A DNA stretch of 12,669 nt, taken from contig JAGWUU010000061.1 in NCBI GenBank assembly GCA_028868335.1, forward strand, positions 1 to 12,669, read 5' to 3'. Every line of letters begins with the position of its first letter. Within the stretch, counting starts at the first letter, position 1. The stretch is from Sphingomonadales bacterium. GTDB lineage: Bacteria > Pseudomonadota > Alphaproteobacteria > Sphingomonadales > Sphingomonadaceae. Both the position numbers and the translations under genes were made by a program. The notes under the pieces were generated by a model, which searched no databases, was not told where the DNA came from, and saw only the letters and a program-made list of their open reading frames with translations. This document shows positions 6,621 to 12,669 of this stretch, piece by piece.

Positions 6621-7883
6621 CTAGCTCTCGCTGAACCGTCCATCGGCATTGGCAAGCTGGCGCAACAGCGGCGCGATTGGCAGCGCGTAGCGTTCCAGTC
6701 CGGCAGCGATCTTGCCCAGTCCCTCATGGTCGGCCCAATACATCGGCCCACCGGTCCACGCCGGCCAGCCATAGCCGTTGAGCCAGACGAGATCGATGTC
6801 GCCCGCCCGCTGGGCTATGCCTTCCTCAAGGATCAACGCGCCTTCGGAGATCATCGGGTAGATCAGCCGGGCAAAGATTTCGTCCTTGCCGATATGGCGT
6901 TGGGCGACGCCCGATCTAGCAGCGAAGTCGGCAATGATTGCCTTGACCTCATCCGAGGCAGAGCGCTGGCGGTTCTCGTCGTAGTCGTAGAAGCCCTTGC
7001 CGGTCTTTTGGCCCCAGCGACCCACGGCGCACAGCGCCTCGCGCACGGTGGTAACCTTGCCGGGATCGCGGTGCCAGCCGATGTCGAGACCCGCCAGGTC
7101 GCCCATCTGGAACGGACCCATCGGGAACCCGAAGTCGAGCAGCACTTGGTCGACATCGTTGTAGGCAGCGCCTTCCATGATCAGCGCGTTGGCCTGCTCC
7201 TGTCGCCTGGCGAGCATGCGATTGCCGATGAAGCCATGGCACACGCCCGAAACGACCGGCACCTTGCCGATCGTTTCGGCGACATGCATCACCGTGGCGA
7301 GCTGGCTTGGGCCGGTTTTTGCGCCGCGCACGACTTCCAGCAATTTCATGATGTTGGCTGGCGAAAAGAAGTGCATTCCCAGCACCGCTTCGGGCCGCTT
7401 GGTTGCGGCGGCGATTTCGTTCACGTCAAGATAGCTGGTGTTGCTGGCGAGGATCGCGCCCGGCTTGGCGATGGCGTCGAGCCGGGTGAACACGTCTTTC
7501 TTGACCTCCATCGACTCATAGACCGCCTCGATAATAAGGTCGCACTGGGCCAGGTCCTCGAACCGCAGGCTGGGGGTGAGGCGAGCCATGGCGGCCGATG
7601 CAACCGCTTCGTCGATCCGTCCGCGCTTGACGCTGGCGGCGTAGTTCTTGCCGATGATCTCCTTCCCCCGGTCCAGCGCGGCCTGCTCGCGTTCAACCAT
7701 GGTGACGGGAATTCCGGCGGTGAGGAAATTCATCGCGATCCCGCCACCCATCGTCCCTGCGCCGATCACGCCGACGGTGCTGATCGGGATTTGGCGGGTG
7801 TCGGCGGGAATGTCGTCGATCTTCGCGCTGAGGGCGAGGGCAGCGGCGATATGCTCCTTGGCGCCGGGCAGGGGATCGGACAT
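6621..7883 (-). CDS. 3-Hydroxyacyl-CoA dehydrogenase, stand-alone C-terminal half of a FadB/FadJ-type fusion
   Basis: NAD-dependent oxidation of a 3-hydroxyacyl-CoA to the 3-ketoacyl-CoA, a cytoplasmic beta-oxidation step. 420 residues. Rossmann motif GAGTMG at 41-46; the catalytic pair is H171 (GMHFFSP) and E183 (KLLEVV), with N221 after GFIG. Two C-terminal HCDH domains follow; the second carries GRWGQKTGKGFYDY (288-301) and EEGIAQRAGDID (353-364), as in crotonase-dehydrogenase fusion proteins. The first 35 residues, including AKIDDIPADTR, resemble the linker that joins the two halves in those roughly 700-residue enzymes, but no crotonase half lies upstream. The start is firm: AGAGGAG sits about 7 bases before the ATG, so this is a separate gene, not a fragment. 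It lies 56 bases downstream of the CoA ligase on the same strand and is probably co-transcribed with it. A hydratase must be supplied from elsewhere. Confidence 0.92.
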   Translation of the reverse strand: MSDPLPGAKEHIAAALALSAKIDDIPADTRQIPISTVGVIGAGTMGGGIAMNFLTAGIPVTMVEREQAALDRGKEIIGKNYAASVKRGRIDEAVASAAMARLTPSLRFEDLAQCDLIIEAVYESMEVKKDVFTRLDAIAKPGAILASNTSYLDVNEIAAATKRPEAVLGMHFFSPANIMKLLEVVRGAKTGPSQLATVMHVAETIGKVPVVSGVCHGFIGNRMLARRQEQANALIMEGAAYNDVDQVLLDFGFPMGPFQMGDLAGLDIGWHRDPGKVTTVREALCAVGRWGQKTGKGFYDYDENRQRSASDEVKAIIADFAARSGVAQRHIGKDEIFARLIYPMISEGALILEEGIAQRAGDIDLVWLNGYGWPAWTGGPMYWADHEGLGKIAAGLERYALPIAPLLRQLANADGRFSES

Positions 7884-7915
7884 TGGTGAACTCCTCTCAA
7901 TTCGCAGGATCGGGG

Positions 7916-7932
7916 CCGTTCGAGTCGAACGG
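7916..7932. repeat. 17-bp palindrome between ligase and dehydrogenase genes
   Basis: CCGTTCGA-G-TCGAACGG is a perfect inverted repeat of 8 bp around one base, lying in the 56-base gap. In RNA it would fold as a 6-bp stem with a 5-base loop. No T-run follows on the minus strand, so an intrinsic terminator is unlikely. It may be a protein-binding site or an mRNA processing/stability hairpin that changes the ligase:dehydrogenase ratio. Confidence 0.55.
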
Positions 7933-7939
7933 AGGGTAA

Positions 7940-9529
7940 CTAGTTGATACGCCGCTCTTGCCCCGCCCAGTAGGGTTCGCGCAGGGCGCGGCGCAGGATC
8001 TTGCCGCTGGGATTGCGGGGCAGCGCATCGATCACGTCGACGCTCTTGGGGACCTTGAACCCGGCGAGCCGTTCCCGGGCCCAGGCCAAGATCGAATCCG
8101 CGTCAATTTCGTGGCCCGGCTTGGGCACGCAGACCGCCTTGACCGCCTCGCCCCACTTTTCGTCAGGCACGCCGATTACCGCGACTTCCAGCACATCGGG
8201 ATGGCCATAGATTCCGCTCTCGACCTCTGCGGGATAGACGTTCTCGCCGCCGGTAATGATCATGTCCTTGGCCCGGTCGTACATATAGACGTAACCGTCC
8301 GCGTCCATGTAGCCAACGTCGCCGGTGGCGATCCAGCCATCGGCGCTCATCGTGCTGGCGGTGGCTTCCGGCAGTTTCCAATATCCGATCATGTTGGACG
8401 ACGAACGGGTGACGATCTCGCCGATTCCGCCCACGGGCATTTCGTGCCCGTCAGGTCCGCGTATGATCAACTCGACTCCGGGCAGCGGCTTTCCTGCCGA
8501 GCGCATCCGGGGGTTGCCTTCGGCCGTGTGGTCCTCTGGCGGAAGCACGCAGATCGTGCCGGTCGTCTCGGTCATTCCATAGTTCTGGACGAATTCGGCG
8601 CCAAACATCGCCATGCACTGGCGCAGCAACTCCAGCGGGATCGGGCTGGCGCCATACATGATGTACTTGATCCGGCTGAAATCGGTTCTGGCGCAGTCGG
8701 GATGGTTGAGCAGCATTTGCAGCGCGGCGGGGACGATGAAAAAGCGCGTCACGCCGCGGTTCTCTACCGCGTCGAACACGCGGACCGGATCGAATTCGCT
8801 CAGCACCACGCCGGGAAGCCCGGCAGCCAGGGCGACGATGCCAAGCCCCGTCCCGCCGATATGAGCGCAGGGCATGGCGACCAGCACGGCTTCGTCCTCG
8901 TCCCACAGTGAATGCGGCGGCGGGTTTTCGAGGCCCGCCTTGCGCAGCCCGAACAGGTTTCGGTTGGACAGCACCGCACCCTTGGGATGGCCGGTGGTGC
9001 CAGAGGTGTAGAGCTGAAGGATCGCCTCATCGGGGCGGGATGGATCGAACGGGGTGCGCGGAGCGTCCGAGATCAGCGCCCGCGCCTCGGCCGCGGTGAG
9101 GCAGCGCATCAGGCCGGGACGCTTGCCCAGGGTTTGCTTGCACCCCTCGAACCCGTCGCCAAGGAACAGGGCTTTTGCCTCGGCATTGTCGACGATCCAG
9201 CTCGCCTCGGGCTCGGCCAGTCGCCAACCGATCGGGACCATAACGACTCCGGCCCGTGCCGCACCGTAGAACAGGGTGAAATAGGTGGCGCTGTTCTTGC
9301 CGAACCAGGCGATGCGATCGCCTTTGGTCAGGCCCATCGCCAACAGCGCAGAGGCGACGCGAGCGGTGGCATCCTCAAGCCCGGCGTAGGTCAACGACAG
9401 GTCGTCGCCCTCCAGCGCCATCCGGTCTGGCCGGTCCTTGGCCCAGAACCGAATGAATTCGTCAAAGGTGAACAGGTCCCGCGTGCGCTGGGCCTTCGCC
9501 AGCAGGCGGCTGTAGGTTGCCTGATCCAT
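7940..9529 (-). CDS. AMP-forming acyl-CoA ligase (ANL superfamily, FadD/4CL-like)
   Basis: Activates a carboxylic acid to its CoA thioester through an acyl-adenylate, using ATP. 529 residues from the ATG at 9529. Visible: P-loop YTSGTTGHPKG (174-184), YGMTETTG (317-324), the GWIATGDVGY region (398-407), the hinge DRAKDMIITGGENVYP (418-433) and the C-terminal catalytic lysine K510 in PRNPSGKILRR. All key residues are intact and the length is normal. Start choice: GGGAGAG lies a few bases before the ATG at 9529; the frame can be extended 17 residues to 9580, but that stretch would begin inside the likely terminator and promoter. It is followed by a 3-hydroxyacyl-CoA dehydrogenase, so the product probably enters a beta-oxidation-like sequence. 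The substrate (fatty, terpenoid or hydroxycinnamic acid) cannot be read from these motifs. Confidence 0.91.
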   Translation of the reverse strand: MDQATYSRLLAKAQRTRDLFTFDEFIRFWAKDRPDRMALEGDDLSLTYAGLEDATARVASALLAMGLTKGDRIAWFGKNSATYFTLFYGAARAGVVMVPIGWRLAEPEASWIVDNAEAKALFLGDGFEGCKQTLGKRPGLMRCLTAAEARALISDAPRTPFDPSRPDEAILQLYTSGTTGHPKGAVLSNRNLFGLRKAGLENPPPHSLWDEDEAVLVAMPCAHIGGTGLGIVALAAGLPGVVLSEFDPVRVFDAVENRGVTRFFIVPAALQMLLNHPDCARTDFSRIKYIMYGASPIPLELLRQCMAMFGAEFVQNYGMTETTGTICVLPPEDHTAEGNPRMRSAGKPLPGVELIIRGPDGHEMPVGGIGEIVTRSSSNMIGYWKLPEATASTMSADGWIATGDVGYMDADGYVYMYDRAKDMIITGGENVYPAEVESGIYGHPDVLEVAVIGVPDEKWGEAVKAVCVPKPGHEIDADSILAWARERLAGFKVPKSVDVIDALPRNPSGKILRRALREPYWAGQERRIN

Positions 9530-9541
9530 TAAGCTCTCCCG

Positions 9542-9563
9542 TCGCGCTATGTTAACTGCGCGA
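9542..9563. repeat. Inverted repeat TCGCGC-N10-GCGCGA in the ligase leader, possible operator
   Basis: Two perfect 6-bp arms separated by 10 bases sit 13 bases upstream of the ligase start and span the candidate -10 hexamer. Size and position suit a dimeric repressor, for example of the TetR, MarR or GntR type. No regulator gene adjoins this operon, so the binding protein is unknown. Confidence 0.4.
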
Positions 9564-9576
9564 TTAAGGAGGGCAA
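9549..9576 (-). promoter_or_regulatory. Candidate promoter for the CoA ligase-dehydrogenase operon
   Basis: On the minus strand TTGCCC (9576-9571) and TAACAT (9554-9549) are 16 bases apart, each matching the sigma-70 consensus at 4 of 6 positions. They lie between the hairpin after putA and the ligase start. Found by eye in a short gap, so only suggestive. Confidence 0.3.
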
Positions 9577-9583
9577 GCAACTT

Positions 9584-9610
9584 CTCCCCTTCCGCTTGGC
9601 GGAAGAGGAG
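9584..9610 (-). terminator. Hairpin after putA, possible terminator
   Basis: Beginning about 6 bases after the putA stop (minus strand), CTCCTCTTCCGC and GCGGAAGGGGAG form a 12-bp stem with one mismatch around a CAA loop. The following bases (AAGTTGCTTG) are only modestly T-rich, so termination may be partial. It separates putA from the ligase operon. Confidence 0.5.
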
Positions 9611-9616
9611 TGGCTG

Positions 9617-12600
9617 TCAACCGCCGGCCATCAGACTGGCATTGCCCCCGGCAGCCGTCGTGTCGATACAGGTCACGCGCTCGGTCGCGAAGCGGGCGAG
9701 GTAGTGGGGGCCGCCGGCCTTGGGGCCGGTTCCTGACAGGCCCTCGCCGCCGAACGGCTGGCTGCCGACCACCGCGCCGATCTGGTTGCGGTTGACATAG
9801 AAGTTGCCGATGCGCGCCCGCTCCTCGATCCGGCGGCGGGTGGCGTCGATCCGGCTATGGAGACCAAGGGTCAGGCCGTAGCCGGTCGTGTTGATCGCAT
9901 CGATGACCGCGTCTAGCTCGTCAGCCGCGAACCGCGCGACGTGGAGAATGGGACCGAAGTTTTCGCGGGCGAGGTCGGCGATCGAATCGATCTCGATGAT
10001 CGTCGGGGCGACGAAGGTGCCGCTGTCGCACGCAGTGGGAAGATCGCGCTGCCACACCCGGCGCCCCGCTTTTTTCATCGCGGCGATGTGCTTGTCGAGG
10101 CCGGATTTCGCTTCGGCGTCGATCACCGGACCGACATCGGTGGCGAGGTCGGCCGGATCGCCGATCACAAGGGCCTCGAACGCGCCCTTGATCATCTGTA
10201 GCATCGAGTCGAAGACGTCATCCTGCATATAGAGTACCCGAAGCGCCGAGCAGCGCTGGCCTGCGCTTTGGAAGGCGGAGGCAACGACGTCGCGCGTGAC
10301 TTGCTCGGGCAACGCCGAGGAATCGACGATCATCGCGTTCTGTCCGCCGGTTTCGGCGACCAGCGTGGCGAGCGGTGCGTCACGATTGGCGAGGGACCGG
10401 TTGATCGCCCGCGCGGTTTCGGTCGATCCGGTAAAGGCAACCCCGGCAATGCGCGGGTCGGACGTCAATATGGCGCCGACGCTGCCGTCACCGGGAACGA
10501 ACTGGACCACGTCGGTCGGCACCCCGGCTTGGTGGAACAGGTCGATCGCGTAACCGGCGATCAGTGGGGTTTGCTCGGCCGGCTTGGCCAGTACGGTGTT
10601 ACCCGCGGCGAGCGGCCCAGCGACAAGGCCTGTGAAGATCGCTAGGGGAAAGTTCCACGGGCTGATCGCGACAAACACCCCGCGACCGTGGAGCGAGAGG
10701 CGGTTGCTTTCGCCGGTCGGGCCGGGAAGCGCCTCGCCTTCTGGGGTGAACAGGCGGCGCGCCTCGGCGGCATAGTAGCGCAGGAAATCGACCGCTTCGC
10801 GCAGCTCGAGCACGGCATCGACCAGCGTTTTGCCCGCCTCGCGCTGGCACACCGAGAGAAACTCGTCGCGGCTGGCTTCATAAAGATCGGCCACCTTGTC
10901 GAGCAAATCGGCACGGGCCGCTCCGTCAAGTGCGTCCCAGGTCGGCTGGGCGGCAAGAGCAGCGGCGATCGCGGCGTCGATGTCGGCGGCGCTGGCGTCG
11001 CGGCATTCGCCGATCAGCGCGCCGCTTTGCGGGGAGCGGACCTGGTACAAGGGCGTGGCCGCCTTCGTGAGCGTCGTTGGCGCGGCGCTCCATTCGGAGA
11101 TCTTGGCAAACTCGCCAAGCACCGCCGTCAAAGGTTCGCGCACGAGCGGATCGGCCAGGTCAACCCCGGCGCTGTTGACCCGTCCAGGGAAAATGGCGCG
11201 CGGCAAGGGAATCCCCGGATTGCGGCGCGGCTCCAGCCCGGCAAGCTCGGCCACCGGATCACCTACCAGTTCGGCCACCGGCACCTCTGCATCGGCCATG
11301 CGGTTGACGAACGAGGAGTTCGCCCCGTTCTCCAGCAGGCGGCGGACGAGGTAGGCGAGCAGTTCCTTGTGCCCGCCGACCGGCGCATAGATCCGCACCG
11401 GGGTACGCGGCTGGTTCCGGTCGGCCTCGTACCTGGCCAGTTCGGCATAGACGTCCTCGCCCATGCCATGGAGGCGCTGGAACTCGAATTGCGCGCCGCC
11501 CGCCAGCGCCTTGATCGCGCCGACCGTATAGGCGTTGTGGGTGGCGAATGCGGGATAGATCGCGTCAGGCGCTGCAAGCAGTTTCGCAGCGCATGCAAGG
11601 TAGGACACATCTGTCGCCACCTTGCGAGTAAAGACCGGGTAGTCGTCTTGCCCGCCGACCTGACTGAGCTTGATCTCGCTGTCCCAATAGGCGCCTTTGA
11701 CCAGCCGCACCATGACCCTGCGATGATACCGCCGCGCCAGCGCCGTCACCCATTCGACCAGCGGCACGGCCCGCTTCGAATAGGCCTGAAGCGCCAGGCC
11801 GAAGCCTTGCCAGCCACTCGCGAACAGATCCTCGTCGGCTATCAGCGCTTCGATGATGTCCATCGACAGCTCGAGCCGCTCTGCCTCTTCGGCGTCGATC
11901 GTGAAATGGATATCGGCATCGCGTGCCTTGATGGCCAGGTCCTTGAGCATCGGCACAAGTGCTGCGGTCGCGGCCTCTGCATGGAAGAAATCGTATCGCG
12001 GATAGAGCGCCGACAATTTCACCGAAATGCCCGGTGAGCGAACAATCCCGTCGCCCGCTTCATTCGCGATCCGGTCGAGCGCCATGGCGTAACTGGCACG
12101 GTAGCGTTCGGCATCGGCGAAGGTCATCGCCGCTTCGCCCAGCATGTCGAAGCTGTGGGTGAGGCCCTGCTTGCGTTCGGGCGCCGCGCGTTCCAGCGCC
12201 TCATCGATGGTGCGGCCAAAAACGAACTGACCACCCAGGATCTTCATCGCCTGAAGGGTTGCCTGGCGGATCACCGGTTCACCAAGACGGCCTACCGCGC
12301 GGCGTAGGGATGCTCCGAGGCCATCTGATGCTTCGCGTCGTTGTTCCAGCACGCGACCGGTCAGCATCAGGGAGAAGGTGGCGGCGTTGACGAAGGTGCT
12401 GTCGCTGTCGCCGACGTGCCCGCCCCAGTCGATCCCCGCCAGCTTGTCGTGGATCAGCGCATCGGCGGTGGCGGCATCGGGGACGCGCAGCAGCGCTTCA
12501 GCAAGGCACATCAGGGCGATCCCCTCATCGGTGCCAAGGCCATAGGTTTGCAAGAACGCGTCGAGCCCGCTGGCCTTGTGCGCCCGCGCACCTTCGACGA

Positions 12601-12669
12601 GCCGCGCGGCGATGCGGCTTGCCTCGGAATGGACCGCGGTGGCCGGGGCGGCCTGACGCAGCCGTTCGC
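9617..12669 (-). CDS. putA: Bifunctional proline dehydrogenase / L-glutamate gamma-semialdehyde dehydrogenase, partial at its N-terminus
   Basis: Oxidises proline to glutamate in two steps: FAD-dependent proline dehydrogenase, then NAD-dependent P5C (glutamate semialdehyde) dehydrogenase with channelling between sites. The reading frame is open through the window edge, giving about 1016 residues; the true start is outside, and the TTG at 12553 is an internal codon. The upstream part reads RLVEGARAHKASGLDAFLQTYGL, typical of PutA. The proline dehydrogenase barrel shows MVRLVKGAYWDSEIK (near 11670-11715), FATHNAY (near 11535-11555) and RIYAPVGGHKELLAYLVRRLLENG (near 11330-11395). The aldehyde dehydrogenase part shows ISPWNFPLA, FTGSTETAR, the general base Glu in VAETGGQ (10352-10354) and the catalytic Cys in GQRCSAL (10250-10252). 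It ends with the TTAAGGNASLM tail common to the shorter PutA class. Whether a DNA-binding ribbon-helix-helix is present cannot be seen. It is probably its own transcription unit, ending at a hairpin. Confidence 0.97.
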   Translation of the reverse strand, partial: ERLRQAAPATAVHSEASRIAARLVEGARAHKASGLDAFLQTYGLGTDEGIALMCLAEALLRVPDAATADALIHDKLAGIDWGGHVGDSDSTFVNAATFSLMLTGRVLEQRREASDGLGASLRRAVGRLGEPVIRQATLQAMKILGGQFVFGRTIDEALERAAPERKQGLTHSFDMLGEAAMTFADAERYRASYAMALDRIANEAGDGIVRSPGISVKLSALYPRYDFFHAEAATAALVPMLKDLAIKARDADIHFTIDAEEAERLELSMDIIEALIADEDLFASGWQGFGLALQAYSKRAVPLVEWVTALARRYHRRVMVRLVKGAYWDSEIKLSQVGGQDDYPVFTRKVATDVSYLACAAKLLAAPDAIYPAFATHNAYTVGAIKALAGGAQFEFQRLHGMGEDVYAELARYEADRNQPRTPVRIYAPVGGHKELLAYLVRRLLENGANSSFVNRMADAEVPVAELVGDPVAELAGLEPRRNPGIPLPRAIFPGRVNSAGVDLADPLVREPLTAVLGEFAKISEWSAAPTTLTKAATPLYQVRSPQSGALIGECRDASAADIDAAIAAALAAQPTWDALDGAARADLLDKVADLYEASRDEFLSVCQREAGKTLVDAVLELREAVDFLRYYAAEARRLFTPEGEALPGPTGESNRLSLHGRGVFVAISPWNFPLAIFTGLVAGPLAAGNTVLAKPAEQTPLIAGYAIDLFHQAGVPTDVVQFVPGDGSVGAILTSDPRIAGVAFTGSTETARAINRSLANRDAPLATLVAETGGQNAMIVDSSALPEQVTRDVVASAFQSAGQRCSALRVLYMQDDVFDSMLQMIKGAFEALVIGDPADLATDVGPVIDAEAKSGLDKHIAAMKKAGRRVWQRDLPTACDSGTFVAPTIIEIDSIADLARENFGPILHVARFAADELDAVIDAINTTGYGLTLGLHSRIDATRRRIEERARIGNFYVNRNQIGAVVGSQPFGGEGLSGTGPKAGGPHYLARFATERVTCIDTTAAGGNASLMAGG

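Noticed and set aside
6603..6625. AAGGAGG followed by GTG just after the second NIF3-like gene, hinting at a further small gene
   Set aside because: The GTG frame ends after six codons at a TGA and the region is the 3' end of the convergent dehydrogenase gene.
9565..9580. A strong ribosome-site-like AAGGAGG on the plus strand before putA's 3' end
   Set aside because: No start codon follows at a suitable distance; the nearest frame starts about 37 bases on and is antisense to putA.
10688..12037. A 449-codon plus-strand frame inside putA
   Set aside because: It is antisense to the conserved PutA domains and shows no motif; it is a codon-bias shadow.
12551..12553. TTG at 12553 as the start of PutA
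   Set aside because: The frame continues upstream with PutA-like sequence to the window edge, so this is an internal leucine codon.

Overview
The window is high-GC DNA packed with protein-coding genes. The AAHS-type transporter, the QuiC1-type dehydratase, the TetR regulator and the PutA with its TTAAGGNASLM-like tail together suggest an alphaproteobacterium, most likely a sphingomonad (Novosphingobium/Sphingobium-like). This placement is inference from gene content and base composition, not from a marker gene. I see no RNA gene, insertion sequence, CRISPR array or prophage, and no gap longer than about 220 bases without a gene.

Left block (about 1-6606): a divergent locus. To the left, on the minus strand, lie a TetR-family regulator and an aromatic-acid/H+ symporter that runs off the window edge. 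To the right, on the plus strand, lies a tightly packed run of four genes: a two-domain 3-dehydroshikimate dehydratase (QuiC1 type, with all four metal ligands visible at the expected residue numbers), an esterase with a signal peptide, a NIF3/DUF34-family protein with a Tat-type signal peptide, and a second, diverged NIF3-family protein without a signal and with its metal ligands largely lost. Neighbouring genes overlap or are separated by 3-11 bases, so they look co-transcribed and translationally coupled. The 222-base divergent region probably holds the promoters of both arms and the TetR operator.

Right block (6621-12669): three genes, all on the minus strand and convergent with the first block. 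In order of transcription they are a bifunctional proline dehydrogenase/P5C dehydrogenase (PutA, N-terminus outside the window), a hairpin that may terminate it, an AMP-forming acyl-CoA ligase, and a 3-hydroxyacyl-CoA dehydrogenase that looks like the C-terminal half of a FadB/FadJ-type fusion with the crotonase half missing. The last two form a likely operon for activation and beta-oxidation of an acid that cannot be named from sequence.

How they may work together: the divergent locus is a candidate module for uptake and conversion of a shikimate/quinate-related compound to protocatechuate. The exported esterase would release the acid from an ester. The exported NIF3-like protein and its degenerate partner have no obvious role in known quinate/shikimate pathways and are the most unusual part of the window. 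A reading as hydroxycinnamoyl-quinate (chlorogenate-like) ester catabolism, with the CoA ligase and dehydrogenase handling the side chain, is possible but speculative. No quinate/shikimate dehydrogenase or enoyl-CoA hydratase is visible here.
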